From Kitasatospora sp. NBC_00374 (GTDB taxonomy: Bacteria > Actinomycetota > Actinomycetes > Streptomycetales > Streptomycetaceae), in contig NZ_CP107964.1 in NCBI RefSeq assembly GCF_041434935.1, positions 5,067,001-5,131,000 of the forward strand: DNA of 64,000 bases, written 5' to 3'. The notes below the pieces were generated by a model. That model ran no database searches. It was not told the DNA's origin and saw nothing but the letters and a program-made list of their open reading frames with translations. Shown in pieces: positions 24,827-34,413 of the stretch. How positions within the stretch are numbered: the first letter of the stretch is position 1; each line of letters opens with the position of its first letter. The translations under genes were made by a program, and so were the position numbers.

Positions 24827-27796
24827 TCACGGCGCGGGGGGTGCGAGGGGCTCGGTGTGCCGCTGCGCGTCGATGAGGCTCTGTACGGGGAGAGCCTCGG
24901 GCACACCGAGCCGCGCGAAGACCGAGTGCGCCTCCTGGAGACAGGCCAGCCCACGCGCAGGCTGTCCGAGCTTCAGGAGGGCCTCGCCCAGCGCGGCGTT
25001 GGCCAGGCCCTGGCAGTATGCGGCGTCGATCTCCTGCGCGATCGCCAGCGACTCCTCGGCGGCCTCGGCGGCCTCCCGATGCCGGTCGTCCGAGAGCAGG
25101 CACGACGCCAGCCGGGCGAGCGAGTAGCCCTCCCAGATGCGGTGCTGCTGAGCCTGGTAGAGCTCGTAGGCCTCGCGCAGGTGCCCGGCGGCCTCGGCCG
25201 CCGATCCGGTCGAGCGCAGCACCACGCCGAGCTGGTAGAGGGTGTCCGCCAGGCAGGGCGCGTTCCCGGAGGCGCGCGCGGCGGTGACCGCCGAGCGGGC
25301 CGAGGCGACGCCTGCGGTGTGGTTCCCCAGGCCGACCTGAGCGCGCGCCATGTTGCCCAGCAGCCGGGCCTCGCTGACGACGGCGCCGAGACTGCGACTT
25401 ATCGCGTGGGCCTGTTCCAGGAACGGCAGTGCTTCCGCCGACCGGTCGCCGAGGCTGAGGACGATCGCCAGCAGGTTGGCGGCCGAGATCCTCAGGTGGG
25501 TGACGTCGTCGTGGCCCTGGAGCGCCAGGCTCTGCCGTAGCGAGACCTCGGCGTGCTGGAACTCGCCGGCGACGTGCTGGAGGAAGCCCAGCGCGAACCG
25601 GATCCGGGCCAGCGCGGCGGAGTCGTCGTAGGACTGCGCGTTACGCTCGGCGGTCTGCAGCGCGCCGCGGATCCGGGGGCCGTGGGTCGGGTCCTCGATC
25701 AGCGACCGCAGGATGATGAAGAGGTCCACGGCGGGGCGCAGCAGCTGCGGAGGCCCCTGCACCGCCGCCTCCACCCCGGCCAGCACGAGCGGAAGTTCGG
25801 CCCGCAGCCAGTCCTGGGCCGCGGTGCCGTCGACCAGGTCGAGGCCGGGCGCGGACGGGCCGTGCAGCAGTTCTGGCAGCAGGTCGTCCGGCTCGATCAC
25901 CTGGGACGCGTTGCGCATGGTGGCGAGCAGGACGTCCAGCAGCCGCAGCAGGGCCGTGTCCTGCTCGGCGGTGTCCTTGAGCCGTTCGTTCTGCCCCTGG
26001 GCGTAGAGCCGGAGCAGGTCGTGATAGCGGTAGCGGCCGGGCGTGAAGCACTCCAGCATGTTCGCCTCGACCAGCGCCTCGGCCAGTGCCTCGGCACGGG
26101 CCTCGGACGTGCCGAGCAGCGCGGCGACCGCCGGCAGCGGCAGATCCGGCGCGTCGACCAGGGAGAGCAGCCGGAAGGCTCGGGCCTCCTCGGGCTGGAG
26201 CTGGCCGTAGCCGAGGCCGATGGTGGTCTCGACGGCGAGATTGCCGAGCTGCAGCTCGTGCAGCCGTCGCCGCTGGTCCGCTAAGCGGCGGGCCAGGTCC
26301 GAGACGCTCCACCGCGGCCTGCTCGCCAGCCGCGCGGCGGCGATGCGGACGGCGAGCGGGAGCAGCCCGCACGCCTTGACGACGGCCAGGGCCGCCTCGG
26401 GCTCGGCCGTGACCCGCTGTTCCCCCACGATGGCGGAGAAGAGCGCCAGCGCCTCGTCCGGGGTCAGCTCCTCGACGTCGACCAGGTGCGCACCTGGGAT
26501 CTCGGCCAGCCTCGAACGGCTCGTGACGAGTACGGCGCTTCCCGACACACCCGGGATCAGCGGCATCAACTGCTGCGCGTCCCCGGCGTTGTCGAGCAGG
26601 ATGAGCATCCGCCGGTCAGCCAGCAGCGAACGGTAGAGCGCGGCGCGCTGGTCCACCGAGTCCGGGGTCTCCGGAGCGCCCAGCGCGTGCAGGAAGTAGC
26701 CGAGCACGACTGCGGGGTCGGCCGGTGACGCACCCGCGCCGCGGAGGTCCACGTAGAGCTGGCCGTCGGGGAACTCCGAACGGAGGCTGTGCGCGACGTG
26801 GACGGCCAGCGTGGTCTTGCCGACGCCGCCGATGCCCGCCAGCGAGGTCACCACCACCGCTTGGCCGGAGCCGCTGCGGACCATCTCGCGCAGCTCGACG
26901 ACCAGCTTGCCGCGGCCGCTGAAGTCGGAGACGTCGGCCGGCAGCTGGGCCGGGGGCACGAAGGTCGGAGCGTCCTCGGCACGGGGCACGGCGGTCGGTG
27001 CCGCCATGAGGCTGGGGTCCGCCGCCAGAATCCGGGCGTGCATGCCGGCCAGCCCGGTACCGGGCTCGACCCCGAGCTCTTCGATCAGCAGCTTCCGGGT
27101 GTCCGCGTAGACGCCCAGCGACTCCGCCTGGCGACCACAGCGGTACAGCGCCAGCATCAGCAGCTCCCGCAGCCGCTCGCGCAGCGGATGCTCGGCCGCG
27201 AGCGAGCTCAACTCGGCGATCACCTCGGCGTGCAGGCCGATCTCCAGTGCCGCCGCGCAACGCTCCTCCTGGGCGGTGGCCTGACGTTCGGTCAGCCGAA
27301 GTCGCTGCGCGTCGGCGTACGGGCCGGGGACGCCGGCCAGTGGACGTCCGCTCCACAGGCTCAGGCCGTCGACGAGCAGCCGGTGCGCCTCGCGGGAATC
27401 CCCGGCTTTTCGGGCGGCGGCGGCGGTGCTAAACATGCCGTCAAAAAGGGACAGATCGAGCGATTCCGAGGGAATTCGCAAGGCATACCCGTCGCTGACC
27501 GATATCAGCAGCTCCGCCGGGGCGCGAACCTCGCGATTCGGCTCGATCACCGAACGCAGACGTGACACATATGTACGCAGGGCCGCGACGGCCTGCGGGG
27601 GCGGACGGTCGCCCCACAGGCCGTCGACCAGGTCCTGCGTGGTGACGGGTCTGCCGTGGCTGAGCAGGAGAGCGGTGAGAACGGCCTGTTGCTGAGGGGA
27701 GCCGAGCAGGAGCTGCCGACCGTCCCGCCAGGCCTGGAGCGGGCCGAGCACCTGGAAGCGCAGTGCGCCCGGGTGCGACTTCTCCTGACGCTCCAT
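24827..27796 (-). CDS. AfsR-type SARP transcriptional regulator (wHTH-BTAD-NB-ARC-TPR)
   Basis: 989 aa. Residues about 12-105 form an OmpR-like winged helix (FQVLGPLQAW, GSPQQQAVLTALLL, LVDGLWGDRPP, ALRTYVSRLR). The bacterial transcriptional activation domain lies at about 110-258. An NB-ARC/STAND NTPase follows, with Walker A GIGGVGKTTL (321-330), RRMLILLDNAGDAQQL, LVTSRSRL and CGLLPLAVRIAAARL. The last 300 residues are TPR repeats. Large AfsR/SARP proteins switch on secondary-metabolite genes in response to a ligand or kinase. The only candidate target beside it is the divergent 75-aa peptide gene; no biosynthetic enzymes are in this window. Confidence 0.95.
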   Translation of the reverse strand: MERQEKSHPGALRFQVLGPLQAWRDGRQLLLGSPQQQAVLTALLLSHGRPVTTQDLVDGLWGDRPPPQAVAALRTYVSRLRSVIEPNREVRAPAELLISVSDGYALRIPSESLDLSLFDGMFSTAAAARKAGDSREAHRLLVDGLSLWSGRPLAGVPGPYADAQRLRLTERQATAQEERCAAALEIGLHAEVIAELSSLAAEHPLRERLRELLMLALYRCGRQAESLGVYADTRKLLIEELGVEPGTGLAGMHARILAADPSLMAAPTAVPRAEDAPTFVPPAQLPADVSDFSGRGKLVVELREMVRSGSGQAVVVTSLAGIGGVGKTTLAVHVAHSLRSEFPDGQLYVDLRGAGASPADPAVVLGYFLHALGAPETPDSVDQRAALYRSLLADRRMLILLDNAGDAQQLMPLIPGVSGSAVLVTSRSRLAEIPGAHLVDVEELTPDEALALFSAIVGEQRVTAEPEAALAVVKACGLLPLAVRIAAARLASRPRWSVSDLARRLADQRRRLHELQLGNLAVETTIGLGYGQLQPEEARAFRLLSLVDAPDLPLPAVAALLGTSEARAEALAEALVEANMLECFTPGRYRYHDLLRLYAQGQNERLKDTAEQDTALLRLLDVLLATMRNASQVIEPDDLLPELLHGPSAPGLDLVDGTAAQDWLRAELPLVLAGVEAAVQGPPQLLRPAVDLFIILRSLIEDPTHGPRIRGALQTAERNAQSYDDSAALARIRFALGFLQHVAGEFQHAEVSLRQSLALQGHDDVTHLRISAANLLAIVLSLGDRSAEALPFLEQAHAISRSLGAVVSEARLLGNMARAQVGLGNHTAGVASARSAVTAARASGNAPCLADTLYQLGVVLRSTGSAAEAAGHLREAYELYQAQQHRIWEGYSLARLASCLLSDDRHREAAEAAEESLAIAQEIDAAYCQGLANAALGEALLKLGQPARGLACLQEAHSVFARLGVPEALPVQSLIDAQRHTEPLAPPAP

Positions 27797-28011
27797 GAGA
27801 TCCCCTATGGCCGTGGTGATGATTTCCGAGCGTCCCGCTCGCCGGTCGAGTGTGAGGCGCCAGCTTAGAGCGGGCGGCGCAAACGTTGGAGAAGTGGACA
27901 GGCCGCGCGATGTTTATAGGACATTTAACGGTCCCTAGGATACTGTCCGGGCCCCCAGATCGATCCGATCCGGCGGGCGTGACCTGATGAACCGAAAGGC
28001 GGCCAATCCGC
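27797..28011. promoter_or_regulatory. SARP/small-peptide divergent promoter region
   Basis: A 215-bp region. Its right half (27905-27960) is clearly A+T-richer, with GGAC...GGTCC...GTCC words around TTTAACGGTCCCTAGGATA. SARP proteins bind heptameric direct repeats near -35 elements. I cannot fix the repeat with confidence, but the location is where self-control and peptide-gene control would occur. Confidence 0.4.
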
Positions 28012-28239
28012 ATGGCTGACAACGAGAACGCGACCGCCGAGGCAGTCGTACCCACCCCCGTGGTGGCAGCCGCGCCGTCCGAGTACACGCCGTCCGAGAT
28101 CGACCCACAGCCGATCCTGGAGGTCCTGGAAGGGCTGACCGACGAGCCCGAGGTCGAGCCCCTGGCGGAGCCGAAGAAGGACAAGCCCGGTTCGGGCGAG
28201 GTCTACGAGCCGCTCGGCAACGTCACCAACCACCCCTGA
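28012..28239 (+). CDS. Small acidic 75-aa peptide divergent from SARP, unknown
   Basis: ATG 28012, preceded by GAAAGG about 12 nt upstream. The peptide is acidic and rich in Ala, Pro, Val and Glu. It has no cysteine, no membrane helix and no export signal. It contains EIDPQPILEVLEGLTDEP, then a KKDKPGSG turn, and ends GEVYEPLGNVTNHP. Codon third positions are strongly G/C, so it looks real. Its form, with a hydrophilic leader-like part and a compact tail after GSG, would fit a ribosomal peptide precursor, but no maturation enzyme is nearby. It could instead be a regulatory partner of the SARP. Function unknown. Confidence 0.75.
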   Translation: MADNENATAEAVVPTPVVAAAPSEYTPSEIDPQPILEVLEGLTDEPEVEPLAEPKKDKPGSGEVYEPLGNVTNHP

Positions 28240-28254
28240 TCACCAGGCCTGCAC

Positions 28255-28291
28255 CGCGTGCCCCGCACCCGACCCGGATGCGGGGCACGCG
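28255..28291. terminator. Bidirectional terminator, peptide gene/fumarase
   Basis: Arms CGCGTGCCCCGCA (28255-28267) and TGCGGGGCACGCG (28279-28291), 13 bp perfect, 11-nt loop, between convergent genes. Confidence 0.8.
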
Positions 28292-28299
28292 TGTTGCGG

Positions 28300-29967
<1,668 letters not shown>

Positions 29968-30113
29968 GGGGAGGTCCTCAAGTCTTTCGGCTGCGTCGAC
30001 GAAGCACCCTCCAGGGTAGGCGCAGCGCCACGGCGGCCCGAGCGAAGGTGTGCCTGCGTGATCGGAGTCACGCCGGGCGAATGAAACTCTCGTTCGGGAG
30101 GGGGCTGACTGAC

Positions 30114-30119
30114 TAGTCT
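30114..30119 (+). promoter_or_regulatory. -10-like TAGTCT just before the DUF1707 gene
   Basis: TAGTCT ends 6 nt before the GTG start at 30126, so transcription would begin at or very near the start codon. No Shine-Dalgarno sequence is present. This suggests a leaderless mRNA. No strong -35 is visible. Confidence 0.4.
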
Positions 30120-30125
30120 TTCCCT

Positions 30126-30854
30126 GTGGACAACTCGCCGTCGCAGGACGCCCCGGGGCACCAGCCCGTACCCATGAAGAAGGCCGAGCCGGTGCCCTCG
30201 GCCCGCCCCGAGCCGGCCCCGGTGGCCGAGGCCGACCTGCGTGCCTCGGACGCCGACCGCGAGCGGGTCGCCGAGCTGCTGCGGGACGCCTACGCGGAGG
30301 GCCGGCTCACCGTCGAGGAGCACTCCGAGCGGATCGAGGCGGCCTACGGCGCCAGGACCTTCGGTGAGCTGGTCCCGCTGACCAGGGACCTGCCGGCGCA
30401 CTCGCGGATCTCCATGGAGAAGGCCCCGATCGAGGCCCCGCAGTCGTCGGCCGCGGCCCGGCCGCCGGCCCGGACGGAGTCGCCGAGCATGGTGGCGGTG
30501 TTCGGCGGGGCCAGCCGCAAGGGCCGGTGGCGGGTGGGTTCGCACCTGCGCGCGGTGGCGGTCTTCGGCGGTGTGGAGATCGATCTGAGTGACGCGGTCT
30601 TCGAGTCGCCGGAGGTGGTGATCGAGGTGGTCGCGATCTTCGGCGGGGTCGACATCAAGGTGCCGGAGAACGTCAGCCTGCACGGCACCGGGGTCGGCAT
30701 CTTCGGGGGCTTCGACGTGAAGGAGCAGACCTCGGCCGACCCGTACGCCCCGGTGGTGGTGGTGAAGGGCGCCGCGGTGTTCGGTGGCTGCGAGGCGCGG
30801 CCGCGCCGCGGCAAGAAGCTCCGCGAGTGGGTCCGTAAGCAGCTGGACGGCTGA
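30126..30854 (+). CDS. DUF1707 (SHOCT-like) and LiaF-like domain protein
   Basis: 242 aa. After a Pro-rich start, LRASDADRERVAELLRDAYAEGRLTVEEHSERIEAAYGARTFGELVPLTRDLP is the DUF1707 domain common in actinobacteria. The second half has four or five repeats around VFGG (MVAVFGGASRKGRW, AVAVFGGVEIDL, VVAIFGGVDIKV, GVGIFGGFDV, GAAVFGGCEA), the right-handed beta-fold of LiaF/DUF2154 C-terminal domains. No membrane helix. LiaF-type proteins modulate envelope-stress signalling, so a role in envelope sensing is a reasonable guess only. Confidence 0.9.
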   Translation: MDNSPSQDAPGHQPVPMKKAEPVPSARPEPAPVAEADLRASDADRERVAELLRDAYAEGRLTVEEHSERIEAAYGARTFGELVPLTRDLPAHSRISMEKAPIEAPQSSAAARPPARTESPSMVAVFGGASRKGRWRVGSHLRAVAVFGGVEIDLSDAVFESPEVVIEVVAIFGGVDIKVPENVSLHGTGVGIFGGFDVKEQTSADPYAPVVVVKGAAVFGGCEARPRRGKKLREWVRKQLDG

Positions 30855-31024
30855 TCAAGGTGCCTGCCGGGCCTCCGGGCCCGGTCGGTCGGGGCGTCAA
30901 CTAGCCAGGTGGCACCGGACGTTGCTCCGAGTGCAGACCGTGGTCGATTGCGTGCGGTGTGCATGAATCGGGTGGTGGCGGGGTAGTTCCTCTCGCACAT
31001 CGTTCCTGTGAGGCTGAGATCCCG

Positions 31025-31044
31025 GGCGTCGGTATGCCGACGCC
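31025..31044 (+). promoter_or_regulatory. Hairpin in the leader of the WhiB-like gene
   Basis: GGCGTCGG (31025-31032) and CCGACGCC (31037-31044) form an 8-bp stem with a TATG loop, 79 nt before the start codon. A role in mRNA stability or translation is possible. The rest of the 268-bp upstream region shows no gene. Confidence 0.35.
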
Positions 31045-31122
31045 GCGGCGGGGTGAGCGCGGGGCAGCCGGACAGGAATGCGAGCCTTCCCCCCGAGTCT
31101 TGAGCCTGGTCAGGAGTACGCC

Positions 31123-31515
31123 GTGCTGCATCCGATCGAGTCCAGTGCCCCCGGTGCCGTCGCCGCCCGCCGCAGTCCGTCGGGCGCGGTACCGCAGCAG
31201 CACGACCACCTGGACGACAATCCCTGGCACACCGGGGCGGCCTGCCGCAGCGACGAGGCGGGGCTGTTCTTCGCGCCGTCCAAGGAGCCGACGGCGGCTC
31301 GGCTGGCCCGCGAGGAGCAGGCCAAGCGGGTGTGTGCCCGCTGCCCGGTGCTGCTGGAGTGCCGGGAGCACGCGCTGGCCCAGCCGGAGCCGTACGGCGT
31401 CTGGGGCGGGCTGACGGCGGCCGAGCGCCGGGTGGTGCTGAGCCGCCGGCGGCGCCGGGACGGCGAGCTGCGCGAGGTGCGCCGGGTCGGGGTGGAGCGC
31501 CGGATAGCCGGCTGA
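31123..31515 (+). CDS. WhiB-family iron-sulphur transcription factor
   Basis: 130 aa from GTG 31123, with AGGAG 6 nt upstream. The four cluster cysteines are in WHTGAACRSDEAGLFF-like (here AACRSDE), CARCPVLLEC and the spacing between them. GVWGGLTAAERR is the conserved turn before the basic C terminus (RRRRRDGELREVRR), which contacts DNA or the sigma factor. The N-terminal 45 residues are variable. WhiB-like proteins bind a 4Fe-4S cluster and the principal sigma factor. Its position between a class I fumarase gene and glpX resembles the wblI locus of S. coelicolor, from memory; I leave the symbol open. Confidence 0.93.
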   Translation: MLHPIESSAPGAVAARRSPSGAVPQQHDHLDDNPWHTGAACRSDEAGLFFAPSKEPTAARLAREEQAKRVCARCPVLLECREHALAQPEPYGVWGGLTAAERRVVLSRRRRRDGELREVRRVGVERRIAG

Positions 31516-31574
31516 ACGCGCCTGCGGCGGCCGCCCGGTGTCCGGGGGCCGCCGCAACTGTGCCTGTCGACGGG

Positions 31575-32615
31575 TCAGTTGGCCCGGTCGAAGTCGATCG
31601 CGCTGTACGCCCGCAGCTTGGACAGCTTGTGGGTGGAGTCGATCTGGCGGATCGTGCCGCTCTTGGAACGCATCACCAGCGAGCTGGTGGTGGCGGTCTC
31701 CTGGCGGTAGTGCACACCGCGCAGCAGCTCGCCGTCGGTGATGCCGGTGGCGACGAAGAACACGTTCTCGCCGCTGACCAGGTCGTCGGTGCTGAGCACC
31801 CGGTCCAGGTCGTGCCCGGCGTCCAGGGCGCGCCGGCGCTCGGCCTCGTCCTTGGGCCACAGCCGGCCCTGGATGACACCGCCCATGCACTTCATGGCAC
31901 AGGCCGCGATGATGCCCTCGGGGGTGCCGCCGATGCCCATCAGCAGGTCGACGCCGGTGCCCTCGCGGGCGGCCATGATGGCGCCGGCCACGTCGCCGTC
32001 CGAGATGAACTTGATCCGGGCGCCGGCCTCGCGGATCTCCTTGACCAGGCCGTCGTGCCGGGGGCGGTCCAGGACCACCACGGTGACGTCCTCGACGGCG
32101 CTGCCCTTGGCCTTGGCGACCCGGCGGATGTTGACCGCGGCGGGCGCGGTGATGTCGACGAAGTCGGCGGCCTCGGGGCCCGCCACCAGCTTGTCCATGT
32201 AGAACACGGCGCTGGGGTCGAACATGGTGCCGCGGTCGGCCACCGCGAGCACGGCCACCGCGTTGCCCATGCCCTTGGCGGTCAGCGTGGTGCCGTCCAC
32301 CGGGTCCACGGCGACGTCGCACTCGGCGCCGGTGCCGTCGCCGACCCGCTCGCCGTTGTAGAGCATCGGGGCTTCGTCCTTCTCGCCCTCGCCGATGACG
32401 ACGATGCCGTTCATCGACACGGTCGAGACGAGCGTGCGCATGGCCTTCACTGCCGCGCCGTCGGCGCCGTTCTTGTCGCCCCGGCCGACCCAGCGGCCGG
32501 CCGCCATGGCGGCGGCCTCCGTGACCCGGACGAGCTCCAGCGCGAGGTTCCGGTCGGGAGCCTCGGGGGCCACCTCCAGGGCGCTGGGCAGGTTGTGCGA
32601 GAACTGCGTGGTCAT
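31575..32615 (-). CDS. glpX: Class II fructose-1,6-bisphosphatase
   Basis: 346 aa. GEGEKDEAPMLYNGE and DVAVDPVDGTTLTAKG are the metal-binding motifs of the GlpX family, and GIGGTPEGIIAACAMKCMGG is the other signature. The enzyme dephosphorylates fructose-1,6-bisphosphate, the committed gluconeogenic step, and in actinobacteria it is usually the main FBPase. ATG 32615 has AGAGG about 8 nt upstream. With pckG in the same window it completes the two irreversible steps of gluconeogenesis. The DUF4245 gene is divergent, 215 bp away. Confidence 0.97.
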   Translation of the reverse strand: MTTQFSHNLPSALEVAPEAPDRNLALELVRVTEAAAMAAGRWVGRGDKNGADGAAVKAMRTLVSTVSMNGIVVIGEGEKDEAPMLYNGERVGDGTGAECDVAVDPVDGTTLTAKGMGNAVAVLAVADRGTMFDPSAVFYMDKLVAGPEAADFVDITAPAAVNIRRVAKAKGSAVEDVTVVVLDRPRHDGLVKEIREAGARIKFISDGDVAGAIMAAREGTGVDLLMGIGGTPEGIIAACAMKCMGGVIQGRLWPKDEAERRRALDAGHDLDRVLSTDDLVSGENVFFVATGITDGELLRGVHYRQETATTSSLVMRSKSGTIRQIDSTHKLSKLRAYSAIDFDRAN

Positions 32616-32830
32616 CGTCGTTACCTCTCTGTACGCGACGGCCAGTGAGCGCTCGACTACTGCCTGCGTCGAACGCCGTGGTGAGGGTGGTGCGATCGTA
32701 TCTGCCCCCCGGACGGGTGTCTGTGGCGCACTCCCCGCCCACCTGCGGCGACGGGCGCATTCAGGCCGGATCGCCGCTCCCGGGGACCCCGGGTGCCGGT
32801 GTCGGGCCCGCGATGGGTCACCATGTGGGG

Positions 32831-33352
32831 GTGGCAGGCAAGAGCAGCATGAGAAGCCGGCAGTCGGTGCGGGACATGGTCCTGTCGATGCTGGCGGTCG
32901 GTGGCGTGGTGGCGGTCGGGTATCTGTTCATCCCGCATTCGGCGGGGGACGGGGTGCACCGGGTCGACTACCGGTCGGCGCTCTCCTCGGCCAAGCGCGC
33001 GGCCCCCTACCCGGTGCTCGGCCCGGAGGGCCTGGCCGACACCTGGCGGGCCACCTCGGTCGAGTACCGCAAGGACAAGAGCGGCCACAACGTCTGGCAC
33101 CTGGGCTTCGTGACCCCCTCCGGGGACTACGCGGCGGTGGAGCAGAGCAACGCGGCCAAGGCCGACGTGCTGGCGGCGGTGGTGCCGGGCGGCGCGGCCG
33201 ACGGCAGCGCCCCGGTGGCCGGTCGGGACTGGGAGCGTTACCAGGGCGACCGCTACCGCGGGCTGGCCCGGCAGGACGGCGCCGCCACCACCGTGGTCAC
33301 CGGCAGCGCCTCGTACGAGGAGCTCGCCCAGCTCGCCCAGGCGCTCAGGTAG
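32831..33352 (+). CDS. DUF4245 membrane-anchored protein
   Basis: 173 aa from GTG 32831 (MAGKSSMRSRQSVRDM); GTG 32825 is an in-frame alternative. RQSVRDMVLSMLAVGGVVAVGYLFIPHS gives one N-terminal membrane helix with positive residues before it, so the rest faces outside. VDYRSALSSAKRAAPYPVLGPEGLADTWRATSVEY and VWHLGFVTPSGDYAAVEQSN are the DUF4245 core. Function unknown; the gene is typically next to glpX in actinobacteria. Confidence 0.87.
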   Translation: MAGKSSMRSRQSVRDMVLSMLAVGGVVAVGYLFIPHSAGDGVHRVDYRSALSSAKRAAPYPVLGPEGLADTWRATSVEYRKDKSGHNVWHLGFVTPSGDYAAVEQSNAAKADVLAAVVPGGAADGSAPVAGRDWERYQGDRYRGLARQDGAATTVVTGSASYEELAQLAQALR

Positions 33353-33357
33353 CGGGT

Positions 33358-33404
33358 GCGTACGCCGAAGGGCCCCCGGCTTCCGGGGGCCCTTCGGCGT
33401 ACGC
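33358..33404. terminator. Bidirectional terminator with 22-bp perfect stem
   Basis: Arms 33358-33379 and 33383-33404 are perfect complements around CTT. It lies between convergent DUF4245 and nitroreductase genes. Confidence 0.9.
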
Positions 33405-33422
33405 GGTGCGGTCGGCGAGCGA

Positions 33423-34016
33423 TCAGACGGTGGTGACGACCTCGTCGTACGCCAGACGCGGGGAGCGCGGGTACCAGGCGTCCTCGCCCGGCTTGCCGAT
33501 GTTGATCACGGTCACGACCGAGTGGTCGCCGTCCGCGAAGAACTCCTTGTTGATGCCCGCGGCGTCGTAGCCGAGCATCGGGCCGGCGGCCAGGCCGGCG
33601 GCGCGGACGCCGATGATGAAGTACGCGGCCTGCAGGGTGGCGTTCATCGCGGCCGAGGCCTCGCGGGCCGGGCGCTCGCTGAAGACGACGTCCTTGGCCT
33701 GCGGGAAGTGCGGGAACAGGGTGGGGAGCTCGTGGTGGAACTCGTTGTCCTGGGCGAGGATCGCGACCAGCGGGGCAGCGGCGGTCTTGGCCTTGTTGCC
33801 GTCCGACATCAGGTTGACCAGGCGCTCGCGGGCCTCGGGGCTGCGGACCAGGGTGATCCGCAGCGGCTGCTGGTTCATCGCGGTCGGGGCGTACTTGACC
33901 AGGTCGTAGATGGCCTGGACCTGCTCGTCGCTCACCGGCTCGTCGGTGAAGGTGTTGGCGGTCCGGGCCTCGCGGAAGAGCAGGTCCTGGGCGGCGGCGT
34001 CGAGGGCGAGAGTCAT
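33423..34016 (-). CDS. Nitroreductase family protein, RutE/HadB-like
   Basis: 197 aa. FREARTANTFTDEPVSDEQVQAIYDLVKYAPTAMNQQPLRITLVRS is the FMN-binding N-terminal block, and AAGLAAGPMLGYDAAGINKEFFADGDHSVVTVINIGKPG the C-terminal one. These match the malonic semialdehyde reductase (RutE) type of nitroreductase, which reduces 3-oxopropanoate to 3-hydroxypropanoate with NADH or NADPH. No other rut genes are nearby, so the substrate is uncertain. ATG 34016 lies inside a longer frame but gives the family's usual N terminus. Confidence 0.9.
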   Translation of the reverse strand: MTLALDAAAQDLLFREARTANTFTDEPVSDEQVQAIYDLVKYAPTAMNQQPLRITLVRSPEARERLVNLMSDGNKAKTAAAPLVAILAQDNEFHHELPTLFPHFPQAKDVVFSERPAREASAAMNATLQAAYFIIGVRAAGLAAGPMLGYDAAGINKEFFADGDHSVVTVINIGKPGEDAWYPRSPRLAYDEVVTTV

Positions 34017-34133
34017 GCTGGTCACCTTGTCACGGGGCGTTGCGGAGGAGGCGTTCGCGGCGCGGTACGCCGTTCGCCAGTCCACAACGGTCTGTGAATG
34101 TTAAACAATTCCTCGGCCTGGATGTGATACGGG

Positions 34134-34373
34134 TCACTCCGCTTCCGGTGTGCCGCCCTCGGCTGCCAGCGCCGCGTCCAGCCGCGCCCGGGCCCCGTCC
34201 AGCCAGCGCTGGCACACCTTCGCCAGCTGCTCGCCGCGCTCCCACAGGGCCAGCGACTCCTCCAGCGGGATGCCGCCGCCCTCCAGCCGCCGCACCACCT
34301 CCAGCAGCGCGTCCCGCGCCTGCTCGTACCCCAGGCTGTCGTCGGCGCCGACCGTGCTCTGCTGCTCTGCCAT
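34134..34373 (-). CDS. xseB: Exodeoxyribonuclease VII small subunit
   Basis: 79 aa. LGYEQARDALLEVVRRLEGGGIPLEESLALWERGEQLAKVCQRWLDGARARLD is the diagnostic two-helix XseB domain. It joins XseA in multi-subunit exonuclease VII, which digests single-stranded DNA from both ends. It lies 40 bp downstream of xseA on the same strand. There is no Shine-Dalgarno sequence before the ATG, but a TACGCT hexamer lies 6 nt away, so it may also have its own leaderless transcript. Confidence 0.97.
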   Translation of the reverse strand: MAEQQSTVGADDSLGYEQARDALLEVVRRLEGGGIPLEESLALWERGEQLAKVCQRWLDGARARLDAALAAEGGTPEAE

Positions 34374-34379
34374 GGCGCC

Positions 34380-34385
34380 AGCGTA
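34380..34385 (-). promoter_or_regulatory. -10-like TACGCT just before xseB
   Basis: On the minus strand TACGCT ends 6 nt before the xseB ATG. This position would put the transcript start at the initiation codon. It suggests leaderless expression independent of xseA. Confidence 0.35.
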
Positions 34386-34413
34386 GGGCCTCGCGCCGAC
34401 AGGGCGGCGGCAC

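Noticed and set aside
31005..31045. TPP riboswitch-like GCTGAGAT before the WhiB gene
   Set aside because: Only the CTGAGA word matches. The second conserved half (CTGATC and the GGCGNAGGGA-type end) is missing and the gene has no thiamine link.
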